Below, piece after piece: positions 42,674 to 51,479 of a stretch of DNA of 64,000 bases. The DNA lies in assembly GCA_009387755.1 (NCBI GenBank), contig GG697240.1, positions 1-64,000 on the forward strand, read 5' to 3'. The notes below the pieces were generated by a model, which searched no databases, was not told the origin of the DNA, and saw nothing but the letters and a program-made list of their open reading frames with translations. This DNA comes from Candidatus Micrarchaeum acidiphilum ARMAN-2. Its GTDB lineage: Archaea > Micrarchaeota > Micrarchaeia > Micrarchaeales > Micrarchaeaceae. Positions within the stretch are counted from its first letter, which is position 1; each line of letters begins with the position of its first letter. Both the position numbers and the translations under genes were made by a program.

Positions 42674-45600
42674 ATAGAAAGGATAGGAAACGAATCTGAG
42701 CCAAGGCTTATCTGTGTTATTGCATTTGTGGCAAGGTTTATGGCATCTATGCTGTTTGTACCGTAGTTTGACGCGTAGAGCACTGTGTCGTTCTTGCTAA
42801 GGACGTCGTAGTAAATCTCCGACGAGCTGTTTGGAAGAACTATGCTGTTTACAATCTTGTTTGTTGCAAGATTTAGTACCAATATGGTATTTCCTGCGTA
42901 TGATGATACATATGCATAGTCGGTAACGTTTGATATTGCAATGCCGTAAGATTCGAATCCGCTAGGCAGATATATTATGTCGTTGCCAAAGGTTGAGCCA
43001 GGAGGATAATAATAGACAGTATTAGACTCTGTAGTGAAATATGCAGTTCCGTTTTTACTTTCTGCCCCGGCATAGAATGGTACTGTTGTTATTCCGTTTG
43101 AGTTTAAAAGTGATGGTTTTGGCAGCGTATTGCCGTTTAAGGTTGCACTAAGGCCGAGCTGCGAGGCATTGGCATTATATGCAGTTACAGTGAAGTTTGT
43201 TCCTGTGTAAACTGAGTTTGAAGGAAGAGAGCTCACAACCTTTAGAGAGGCAGGGGATATTGTTAGTGTAGACACTGCGTTTGAGGGAACGTAATTGCCA
43301 GAAAGGACAGGAACCGCTTTCAAAGAATAGCTGCCTACTGCTGCAGGGCCTGTGTAAGCAAAGTTAAACTTTGTCGGGGCAGATATATTTTTTATTACAG
43401 TAATATTTTTAAGCTCGGTAAAGTTTTCATAGTTGATTAAGTATATGTCACTGCCATCCGTAACTGAATATTCAGTATAATTTGAACCTGTGTTTATTGA
43501 CCCCATCAGACTCCCAGAAGAAACGTTCACAATATAGGTAACGCTATTGGCTCTTAAAGAGCTATTGCTTGCGAAGACATACCCACCCAAAGCAGAAACT
43601 GCAGTCATCCCGCTTGGAATTCCAGAAATGGCGCTTAATGTGCCAGTAGCTGTATTGTATACAACAACACCAGTGCTGCCAGCATCTGCAGGTATGTACA
43701 GGTTAGAGCCGACCAGTGCCATATTTGAACCTGCTTTTGTTAAGTATTGGGAAAGTGATACAGCTGTTACTGTGTAGGTACTTGTGTTTATCAAATAAAG
43801 TGAAGAGGAATTTTCTGCCACATATATCGTATTTCCGTTCTGAGACAGTGCTATTGAGTACGGACCCGAGGAGCTCGGAAGCGACACATTTTTTATTACT
43901 GTGCCCGTGCTTGTGTTTACCACAGTTATGCTGTCAGTACCGTAGTCCGTTACATATAACAATTTCCCATCTGGCGAAGCAGCTATGTAATATGGTTTTA
44001 TTGAAGAAAGTAGCAAAGAGTTGCTGCTCAGTGGTATGTCTTTTTCCACTGTATTGGTGGATAAGTTAAAAACCGCCAAAGTGCCGTTAAGGTAGTTGGT
44101 AATGTAAGCATTGCCCGTGTTGTTCGGAATCACGATCCCTGTGGGGCCGTTTAGAAGGCTTGAGTTTATGTTTTTTACAACTGCACTGGTCTTGGTATTA
44201 ATTACTGATATTAAATTATAATAGTACGCTGGAGAATAAAGGTAAGTGCCGTTTTGCGACACTGCGGCGCCATAATAGCCGTAATAGGGGCTTGTCTTTA
44301 TGGGCATCAGCTCCAAATTTACTGGGAGTTCGGTGCTGCTTTGGACAAGAGTGTTGTTAACGTATAGGTCAATTCCAATCGTATTGCTGTAATATGTTGT
44401 AAGGCCGTAGCTTATTATCGCATTTGAGCCGTCGTAAGTGAAGCTGTTTGACGGAAGCACGGATATGCTTGGCTTGGGGTTATACTGGCTTATTATGTAG
44501 TTTGCCGTGGTGCTTTCTGCGCTGTAAATCGCGTTTGCGTCAGTAGCCAAAGTAAACGAGTACGATCCAGCAGATGCAGGTGCGTTGTATGTTATGGTAT
44601 TGGATGAAGACGTAAGCGCGACAACGTCAATGCCCGTGCCTCCGTTGACAGACATTATCAGGTTTCCGGTCAGGCCGGAAGGATACACCGACGCGGTTAC
44701 GGTTGCGTTTACTGCATTGTAGGTAAAGCTGGATGGGACCTCAAGAGACAGCGATGGAGTCAGGCTGTTTACCGTAAATAGTTTCGATGAAAACGCGGTT
44801 ACTGCGGGTGAAGCGCTGTCTGTAAGGGTCACGTTGGCGAAATATGTGCCTGGGTCCAGAGTGCCTGTTGAGTAGTTTGCAATGCCGTTATTTGCATTTA
44901 TTGTTACGCTATTGCTTTCGGTAAAGCCTGTGAATGGATTTGAAATTGATATAGCAACCGAATACGGCGGAGTGCCATTGACAGCCTTTATCTTGACCGT
45001 TGGGAAATTTGGATATGTCAATGAGTTAGATGATAGTGTCTCTATTATTTTTGGGGCTGCAGTTATCACGAAGTTGCCGGATAGGGATGAGTTTGTTTCG
45101 GGACCTGTGCCGCTAGAGTCTGCAACAGTTGCCTTCAGGTAGTATGTTCCTGGTGCAAGATCATTGCTCTGTATTGGTATATTCGCAGTATCAGAGGAAA
45201 TTCCGCCCAGGCTGAGGCCAGGTAGCCCTGTCATTAACGCATTTGATGTTGCATTATAAATGTAAACGTTGGCAGTGTATGGCTCTGTGCCGCCGGTCCA
45301 CGACAGCGATGCGCTGAAAGGCTGCCCCTGCTCTATGAGATTTGAGCTCAGGGATATGGAAGGTACGGACAAGGTGGGGCTTACGGTATATGTGATGCTG
45401 TCTGGAGAGCCGGAAGACTCAAATGTGTAGGGACTTGCACCGCCGTTGTTCGTTTCTTCATCTATCGCCTTTACGTAATAGCTGTAACTGCCAGGAGTGT
45501 TAGGCAAGTTAAATGTGAAGCTGCCTGAAGAGCCTGGCGAGTTTAATGTTAATGTATTGCCTATCTGTGAGCCGTTTTGCGCGGATATCAAAGACACTTC

Positions 45601-46461
45601 GAACGGGCCTATCCCACCATTAAGAGCGAAGCCAAACGTAGCAGACTGACCCTGATCATAATTAAAATTAGTGACTGATAGTCTGATTGTAGGCGTCCCT
45701 GCAACATATAGCGGCATTGCAGTAGAACTTTTAGTTTCCGGATTCCCATAGGAGCTGTCTTTCACTACTGCACAATAATATATGGTGCCTGTAGTCGTAG
45801 GAGACACAGTAAACGATTCTGAGTAAGTGGTTATGTCATTTGATGAATCTACAAGTGTAGCGCCAGATCCCCCACAGGAACTCGTAGAGCTTGAATACAA
45901 ATTAACTGTGAACGGAGGAGTTCCTGTAGCGAACGAGTTATTCGGGTAATTCCATTTGACCGTCATAATGGCTGATTGGCCAACGTCCAATGCGTTTGTA
46001 GAAAGAGAGAGTGTTGGAGTTACAAGGTTGTAATTTACAGTATATGTTGCTTTGGCCGATGCGATTTCAGCGCCGTTACCCGAATCATTGTATGTAGTAA
46101 ATGTTATGTTATATGGACCGTAAAGTGGCGCAAATGTCAAAGATCCATTATCCAGACAACCAGTATTTATATTAGTCCCGTTAGATATTAGGCTATAGTT
46201 ATAAGATTGGCCATTTGTTTCAGATGTTTCATTTATAAAACATTCACCGCCAAGACTTGTTTCGGCTTTTATTTGTATATCGTATGCCATAGTTGGAGTT
46301 CCGCTTCCGTTTGGGGGAAGACCAACCCCGGTTCCGGTAAAAGTAAATACGGTTGTTGTATAATTGTGGGAGCTTCTGGTGTCAACACTGACGTTCTGCG
46401 GGCTAATTGTGGCTGTACCTGCATGGCTTAGATGTATTATCGGTAAAGTAAAAACTAGCAC
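42610..46461 (-). CDS. N-terminal part of giant surface protein (Ig-like repeats plus beta-propeller)
   Basis: The 1283-residue frame carries a signal-like segment at its beginning (LVFTLPIIHLSHA), four to five Ig-like repeats up to about residue 700 (for example TPTLSLSTNALDVGQSA and VPSISLSSNLIEQGQP), then YVTN-repeat beta-propeller blades (PYYIAASPDGKLLYVTD, PYSIALSQNGNTIYVAE) and a second propeller. The annotated GTG start at 46461 leaves the signal peptide too short; in-frame codons KPLILLFAV lie upstream with no ATG. An ATG at 46493 would join in frame if one base were added between it and the following ATAAAG. The last 15 residues are out of frame with the continuation, which is the frame of the entry at 40538-42673. 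Confidence 0.8.
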   Translation of the reverse strand: MLVFTLPIIHLSHAGTATISPQNVSVDTRSSHNYTTTVFTFTGTGVGLPPNGSGTPTMAYDIQIKAETSLGGECFINETSETNGQSYNYSLISNGTNINTGCLDNGSLTFAPLYGPYNITFTTYNDSGNGAEIASAKATYTVNYNLVTPTLSLSTNALDVGQSAIMTVKWNYPNNSFATGTPPFTVNLYSSSTSSCGGSGATLVDSSNDITTYSESFTVSPTTTGTIYYCAVVKDSSYGNPETKSSTAMPLYVAGTPTIRLSVTNFNYDQGQSATFGFALNGGIGPFEVSLISAQNGSQIGNTLTLNSPGSSGSFTFNLPNTPGSYSYYVKAIDEETNNGGASPYTFESSGSPDSITYTVSPTLSVPSISLSSNLIEQGQPFSASLSWTGGTEPYTANVYIYNATSNALMTGLPGLSLGGISSDTANIPIQSNDLAPGTYYLKATVADSSGTGPETNSSLSGNFVITAAPKIIETLSSNSLTYPNFPTVKIKAVNGTPPYSVAISISNPFTGFTESNSVTINANNGIANYSTGTLDPGTYFANVTLTDSASPAVTAFSSKLFTVNSLTPSLSLEVPSSFTYNAVNATVTASVYPSGLTGNLIMSVNGGTGIDVVALTSSSNTITYNAPASAGSYSFTLATDANAIYSAESTTANYIISQYNPKPSISVLPSNSFTYDGSNAIISYGLTTYYSNTIGIDLYVNNTLVQSSTELPVNLELMPIKTSPYYGYYGAAVSQNGTYLYSPAYYYNLISVINTKTSAVVKNINSSLLNGPTGIVIPNNTGNAYITNYLNGTLAVFNLSTNTVEKDIPLSSNSLLLSSIKPYYIAASPDGKLLYVTDYGTDSITVVNTSTGTVIKNVSLPSSSGPYSIALSQNGNTIYVAENSSSLYLINTSTYTVTAVSLSQYLTKAGSNMALVGSNLYIPADAGSTGVVVYNTATGTLSAISGIPSGMTAVSALGGYVFASNSSLRANSVTYIVNVSSGSLMGSINTGSNYTEYSVTDGSDIYLINYENFTELKNITVIKNISAPTKFNFAYTGPAAVGSYSLKAVPVLSGNYVPSNAVSTLTISPASLKVVSSLPSNSVYTGTNFTVTAYNANASQLGLSATLNGNTLPKPSLLNSNGITTVPFYAGAESKNGTAYFTTESNTVYYYPPGSTFGNDIIYLPSGFESYGIAISNVTDYAYVSSYAGNTILVLNLATNKIVNSIVLPNSSSEIYYDVLSKNDTVLYASNYGTNSIDAINLATNAITQISLGSDSFPILSIWCFRPAAGTSMFQDTTMILQ

Positions 46462-46732
46462 CGCGAACAGGAGAATTAGGGGCTTTATCGCATTGCTGCT
46501 TATTTTATCACGTTATTATACAAACAAACTGTGCTATGCTTGTTTATACTATACTTGATTATACTCTTTTTATTGTTTTTTCATGCGGTTGTTATAAATA
46601 CTTTTTGCTTTTCCGTAGCGTAGTTGAATACAAGAAATTGGATTTGCCAGGCTGCCTATTTGGCGCACGAATCAGAGTGCGGCTGAGACTTCCGGTTGAT
46701 ACCTGCTTTGCATTTTGCGCGTACCGGGCCTT

Positions 46733-47368
46733 TTAAGATTTGCCGCGCCTGCCAACAGTCTCCATCATGCCGCTGCCTTGGGCCTTTGCGCCCCTGTGCT
46801 GCATGGAGCCAGATGCCTTCCTATAGCCGTGCTTGTACGCGGCATGCACCATTACTGCTGCAATTAGGACGGCTATCAGAATTATCATGTATGCATTTCC
46901 CTGGCTGCGCCGGCCGGTAGAGCGTATCACACCCATAGATTCCTTGAATGAGGATATGTACATGCTTATGTCGAATGCCATTGCAAAGGAGTTGTAAAGT
47001 GCTATTATTATGCTCCATGCGCCGGGCTTCCTTACAGCTATTATTATTGACTGCACGGTTATTATGAATCCGAAGCCTATGATCAGTATGCCCAGGAAAA
47101 TGAAGTCAAAGCTGAGCAGGAACTGGAAGGAGGAAAGCGTTATGTACGAAGCGTAGTATGCCAGGAATCCCAGGACTATCGCCATTACGTAAGTGGCTCC
47201 CACGAGGCCGAGACCGACAGCAGAGTACGCCGCTGCCTTCCTGAACTTCGACTTGTCGCCCTTGGCTTTTATCGCGCCCAAGCTGTACCCGCCGGCATAG
47301 GCGTCCCACATCGATATGAGGAAGTCTACCGCAATTATTATTACTATGAATATGGCTCCGAGGCCCAA
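46733..47368 (-). CDS. multi-pass membrane protein, 211 aa
   Basis: Five to six membrane helices: an N-terminal one (AIFIVIIIAVDFLISMWDAY), then a basic loop (KAKGDKSKFRKAA), VGLGLVGATYVMAIVLGFLAYY, two more around FLGILIIGFGFIITV and GAWSIIIALYNSFAM, and one near the C terminus (AYMIILIAVLIAAVMVHAAY), followed by a basic tail. No transporter signature I can name. Located 117 bases after the GHKL-peptidase gene on the same strand, it may be its operon partner. Confidence 0.6.
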   Translation of the reverse strand: MGLGAIFIVIIIAVDFLISMWDAYAGGYSLGAIKAKGDKSKFRKAAAYSAVGLGLVGATYVMAIVLGFLAYYASYITLSSFQFLLSFDFIFLGILIIGFGFIITVQSIIIAVRKPGAWSIIIALYNSFAMAFDISMYISSFKESMGVIRSTGRRSQGNAYMIILIAVLIAAVMVHAAYKHGYRKASGSMQHRGAKAQGSGMMETVGRRGKS

Positions 47369-47485
47369 AGCGTCACCTTATGAAAGCTTTTTGCGTTTGC
47401 ACACTCTAGAAGGCATGCGCACGCACCGTAGCGCTTGCGCTTTTTATATTTTTATACATGGCGCAAAATAATTAGTATTTGATTG

Positions 47486-49324
47486 CTATTGCGCGCCCTT
47501 TTCCTTAGAGCTTTCGGCTGTGTCCCTGCCTGCGTTTTCATCCCTTTTCAGACTGAACACGCCCAGGCTCCTCATTATTTCTTCGTACCTGTCGCCCAGG
47601 TCTATGGCGAAGTACGGGCTTGCATCCCCGTGGCCGTCAACGAAGTGCGTCACCTCGTGGGCTATGACATTTATGGTTTTGTATGGATCGTCAAGGATGT
47701 CAGTCTTTATCATTATCCTGTCCCTGTATGTGATTCCCTCGGTATCGCCATCGCTTGAAGCAGTGTAGAAACCTACCGGCACTATGTCCACGTCCTTGAA
47801 GCGGCCGCTCAGCACACGTAGCTTGCTGCGGTCCAAAACGTCCGCGATGCCGGTGGCGCGCAGCAGCCCCGATGCCATGGCCTGGAACTCTATCACCGGA
47901 GGGGGCTTCTTTCCTTCCAGCGGCAGCAGCTTTATGCCTATGCCCTCGAAGAGCTTTGCAGCCTTGTCGAAGTTTTGCCTTTGGATCTCGGTCAGCGACT
48001 CCTGGCTTACCTGCTCCACGTTTGTCTTCTGCTCCACCACTTTTGGCGAATAGAATGGTATGCCCAGGCACCTGTTGAAGAACATTTCCCATTCAATGTT
48101 TGGGAGCTCTATTATCGAGCTTTCTGACAGTGTGTACTCCGCCTCTTTCCTCTGCGACGGATCCCTAAGGATTACAGGGTCCTCGCCGTATATCTCTTTT
48201 ATGGCCTCAATCCATTCCTTCTTTGCCGGCGCGTCTGCCACCGCGTCGAAATCGACGTTTGCTTCGAACGAGTCCTGGTTTTTATTTATCCAGTATATGA
48301 GCTCCTTTATGTGCTCCTTGCTGGCCAGGTTGGCTATTAGCCTGCCTGCGGCCATCTTTGCGCGGTACCAGTTCGGCACTATTCTGTCCTCGCCTGACAT
48401 CATGTCCTTTCCGCCGGGCGCGACGCCGTTGAAGTCGTAGCTGAACAGGCCGGTAAACCCGTAGTCGTTCCTGCCGTCGAGATCCGCAAGCGCTATGCCC
48501 CTTACATATATCTTGGGCGACCTTTCGACCATGAGCTTGTCGGTCAGGACCGATTTCTTTGATCTTATATCGTTGACTGCTATTATGTCCCTTGGGGCAA
48601 GGTCCACGAACATGCTGCGCATGAGCTTTGCCATCCTGCCCTCTCCTTCAACCATGTAGCACGTGCCCTTGAAGGCCGCCGAGTCCAGCTTCTTTATTTC
48701 CAAGGTAAGGACCTCCTTGCCGTTTTTGTCCTTTGACATTTTCGGCTCTATTATAGTATCGTTGGCAATGACCTTTATGTTTATGCCGGACCTTAGCAGG
48801 ACCAAGTATGCAATCTTCAGCCCGGAGCCGAAAACGCCTGCCAGGCCTTCCGCATTCTTCTTGTCGCCCTCTCCCAGGTACACTAGGCCGTCCATTGCCG
48901 CGCCCCTGCCGTTGTCCCATACATATAGGTCTCCGCCTTTGCTTGACACTCCGAACGTCGTTGCATAGCCCAGGGCTTTTTCGTCCCTGACGTTTTGGAC
49001 CAATTCCCTTATCGCCATCTCCTTGGACCAATCAAGCTTCCATTCTGAAGTTATGTTGGTGTCCTTGATGAAGGTCTCCTTGGGCATTCTCTCGAATATG
49101 CTGTGGTCCAGCTCTATGTCGTAGCTTTCTCGTTCCTTTTCTTTCTCCTTTTCCATCCGGCTTAGCGCAACGCGCTGCTGCCTTCTTGCAAGCGCGGGCT
49201 TTATCTCTGCTTTTGCAATTCGCGCGGAGCCATATGTAACTAAGAATGTTCCGAATATGGCGTCGAATGTCACGTTTGTGCCGAAAAACGGAGCAGATGG
49301 GTTCAGGAAGGGCAGCGCGCCCAC
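47486..49324 (-). CDS. GHKL-type ATPase fused to an HEXXH metallopeptidase
   Basis: 612 residues from the GTG at 49324. An N-terminal hydrophobic stretch precedes a GHKL (Hsp90/MutL/histidine-kinase type) ATPase: N-box REL-VQN with Glu107 and Asn111, DNGRG (Asp137) and GVFGSGLK at 163-170. The middle part (about 250-420) is a mixed domain; the last 150 residues contain HEVTH (556-560) with FVDGHGD following, a zincin active site, after VIRAT-like strands and VPVGFYTASS. The combination is rare. In-frame sequence with coding character (IFKTAKEGIKRHSAGLIG) continues upstream of the GTG to about 49411 without ATG, GTG or TTG; GGTGAAAAG lies before an ACG codon there. The next gene upstream ends at 49452. 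Confidence 0.78.
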   Translation of the reverse strand: MGALPFLNPSAPFFGTNVTFDAIFGTFLVTYGSARIAKAEIKPALARRQQRVALSRMEKEKEKERESYDIELDHSIFERMPKETFIKDTNITSEWKLDWSKEMAIRELVQNVRDEKALGYATTFGVSSKGGDLYVWDNGRGAAMDGLVYLGEGDKKNAEGLAGVFGSGLKIAYLVLLRSGINIKVIANDTIIEPKMSKDKNGKEVLTLEIKKLDSAAFKGTCYMVEGEGRMAKLMRSMFVDLAPRDIIAVNDIRSKKSVLTDKLMVERSPKIYVRGIALADLDGRNDYGFTGLFSYDFNGVAPGGKDMMSGEDRIVPNWYRAKMAAGRLIANLASKEHIKELIYWINKNQDSFEANVDFDAVADAPAKKEWIEAIKEIYGEDPVILRDPSQRKEAEYTLSESSIIELPNIEWEMFFNRCLGIPFYSPKVVEQKTNVEQVSQESLTEIQRQNFDKAAKLFEGIGIKLLPLEGKKPPPVIEFQAMASGLLRATGIADVLDRSKLRVLSGRFKDVDIVPVGFYTASSDGDTEGITYRDRIMIKTDILDDPYKTINVIAHEVTHFVDGHGDASPYFAIDLGDRYEEIMRSLGVFSLKRDENAGRDTAESSKEKGAQ

Positions 49325-49451
49325 TAGGGCGCCGTCTGCAGCCAGGACTGTGCCAATCAGCCCTGCGCTATGCCTTTTTATCCCTTCCTTTGCCGTTTTA
49401 AAGATTTGCGTCTTTTCACCTTTTTGGTTGCCGCATGCCCGCTGATTTCGC

Positions 49452-49886
49452 CTATTCCCTCAGGCCGAATCCATCCAATGTGGTTTTGCCCACAAAGGTA
49501 TCGTCTCTGTTTAAGAACTCAAGCTCCGAATCCGCAAGCCTGGCCTCGAAATAGAACGGGTAGTCCCTGCTGCTCAGGTCTCTGCGCTTCTGCACGCGCA
49601 GCCTTGCGAAGGTCAGTGCGCTGTCGTGGTGCGCTTCCATGAATTCCTTGACGGTCTTTTCAGCGGTGCCGCCGTCCACGTTATATATGAATATGTACAC
49701 ATTCTTTCCCGAATCGTGCTTGTACTTTGTCTTTATGAAAAGCGTGCAGCTTGCATTCTGCTCTGTATTCTTAGTTATGCCGACGAATTCTGCAGGCACG
49801 CATATCTTTCCGCCGCTGCCATAGGGTATGCGGTACAGGTCGAACACGCTATCGACCCTGAAGTCTTTTGCGTTTTTTGTCACCAT
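49452..49886 (-). CDS. uncharacterised protein, 144 aa
   Basis: A soluble protein with alternating beta and helix (LFIKTKYKHDSGKNVYIFIYN, FYFEARLADSELEFLN). It ends 128 bases before the annotated GTG of the GHKL gene and about 40 before its likely true start; same strand, so possibly same operon. No motif found. Confidence 0.55.
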   Translation of the reverse strand: MVTKNAKDFRVDSVFDLYRIPYGSGGKICVPAEFVGITKNTEQNASCTLFIKTKYKHDSGKNVYIFIYNVDGGTAEKTVKEFMEAHHDSALTFARLRVQKRRDLSSRDYPFYFEARLADSELEFLNRDDTFVGKTTLDGFGLRE

Positions 49887-49929
49887 TTAATTACCCAAGA
49901 TTTTACATATGGCAATTCTTTGCTTTTTG

Positions 49930-50274
49930 CTACTGCCATTCCGGGTGCATTGCGTAGGTCCAGAATTTGCTTATGGCTGCCTCGCTTGCCATGTTATCTA
50001 TCATTTCAGCGAAATTTTTGTTGCTGAACCTGTAAAGGTCGAGTATGAACCTTCCTGCTATGCCTTCGTCCTTGAGCTTTGCGAGTATGGAGGGTGCGTC
50101 GTAGGAGTTGCGTTTTGCGTACTCTGTAAAATCCTTCACGAGCCTTTCGACTGCTTCGTCATCCATTGTAAGCGCTTTGATGGCTGGCACGTCTGCGTCC
50201 AGCTGCTGCTTTGCATCCGCGTTTGAGGCTTCGGGCCTACTTGAGCTCTTTTTTGGATTAGGTACGGTTACCAT
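49930..50274 (-). CDS. uncharacterised helical protein, 114 aa
   Basis: I choose ATG 50274 because GGTG lies six bases upstream; a second ATG is 12 bases further. The N terminus is Ser/Lys-rich and probably flexible, the rest helical (DDEAVERLVKDFTEYAKRN, GRFILDLYRFSNKNF). No known family. Same strand as 49452 and the GHKL gene, 43 bases before the former. Confidence 0.55.
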   Translation of the reverse strand: MVTVPNPKKSSSRPEASNADAKQQLDADVPAIKALTMDDEAVERLVKDFTEYAKRNSYDAPSILAKLKDEGIAGRFILDLYRFSNKNFAEMIDNMASEAAISKFWTYAMHPEWQ

Positions 50275-50424
50275 ATTTTGCACCATCGCATCTTTAACGC
50301 AGAATGCATTTGGTTATATATAATATTTATACTTTTCACAGCCCCTGGCGCGAGGACTGATTCGCCGATTGACGAATACGCTGCAAGGTTAATAAGAATG
50401 CTAGGGCATAAAATAGCGTTGAAT

Positions 50425-51468
50425 ATGGAAGCCAGAGCGCCAGGAGTGATTAAGCTGTTCGGCGAGCATGCTGTGGTATACGACAGGCTTGCAGTTGCCA
50501 TGGCTATAGACAAATACGCCTACGCCAACGTTGGAAAGGCTGCTGGAGAATTTTCGGTCGGCCTGCTTGATTTCGGCAGGTCAGGAAATTTCTCAGAGAA
50601 GGAGCTCGAATCTATTTACATTTCTTATTTTGCAAAGGACTCCATCCCCGACCAGAAAGGCAAGACGGAGCACATACTTAAATTCATAGGCGAGAACAGC
50701 GCAGTAGACGCAGATCTGCTGCCTTTTGCCGTCATAGCGTCAAGGATACACAAACAGTATGGCGCAGGGCTTAACGGCATCAAGGCCGAAATAAGGTCAG
50801 AAATACCCACGCAAAAAGGATTTGCAAGCAGCGCGTCATGCTATACCGCATTTACATTGGCAATGCTGAACTATCTTGGAATATCGTTGGGTCACGATGA
50901 GATAATCGAGATAGCCAAGGATGGCGAAAGGGTGCGGCACAAAAACGAAGGCGCAGGAAAGATAGACGTCAGCACTTCATATTATGGGGGCTTCGTAAGC
51001 TACAGAGGCTCATCTGGCGCAAAAAAGGAAAACGATATAAATACAAATATAGTTCTGCATGCAATAGACACCGGACCCAAGAAGAGCACTGCTGAGATGG
51101 TTGGGCGCGTGAGGGAGATTTATGAAAGCAACCGAGAATACGCGAACTACCTGCTAGATAGGATAGAGGCCTGCAGCACAAGGGGCATAGCCGCGCTGAA
51201 AAGTGATGATGCTGAGAGCCTTGGAAAGATTATGGATGAAAACCACTCCTATCTGAGGATGCTTGGAGTTTCCAGCGAATCGCTTGAAGACGCTATTGCC
51301 CTGACCAAAGCTGCAGGTGGCCTTGGCGCGAAGCTGTCAGGTGGAGGAGGCGGAGGAATCGCCATTGCAATTACAAAAGACCACGACGCTCTTGAAAAGG
51401 AGTTGGCATTGCATGGCTACGTAAACTACTCTGTTGGTGTTTCGAAGAGCGGCGCGTCGGTTAATTAG
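50425..51468 (+). CDS. mvk: mevalonate kinase
   Basis: The ATG at 50425 (MEARAPGVIKLFGEHAVVY) fits the GHMP kinase start; the frame extends 49 codons further upstream, where the similarity ends. 347 residues with the three GHMP motifs: APGVIKLFGEH, the phosphate loop PTQKGFASSASC, and KLSGGGGGGIAIAI near the end. It phosphorylates mevalonate to mevalonate 5-phosphate. It is the first gene of a mvk - decarboxylase - ipk set on the same strand; gap to the next gene is 11 bases. Confidence 0.9.
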   Translation: MEARAPGVIKLFGEHAVVYDRLAVAMAIDKYAYANVGKAAGEFSVGLLDFGRSGNFSEKELESIYISYFAKDSIPDQKGKTEHILKFIGENSAVDADLLPFAVIASRIHKQYGAGLNGIKAEIRSEIPTQKGFASSASCYTAFTLAMLNYLGISLGHDEIIEIAKDGERVRHKNEGAGKIDVSTSYYGGFVSYRGSSGAKKENDINTNIVLHAIDTGPKKSTAEMVGRVREIYESNREYANYLLDRIEACSTRGIAALKSDDAESLGKIMDENHSYLRMLGVSSESLEDAIALTKAAGGLGAKLSGGGGGGIAIAITKDHDALEKELALHGYVNYSVGVSKSGASVN

Positions 51469-51479
51469 ATGGTGAAATT

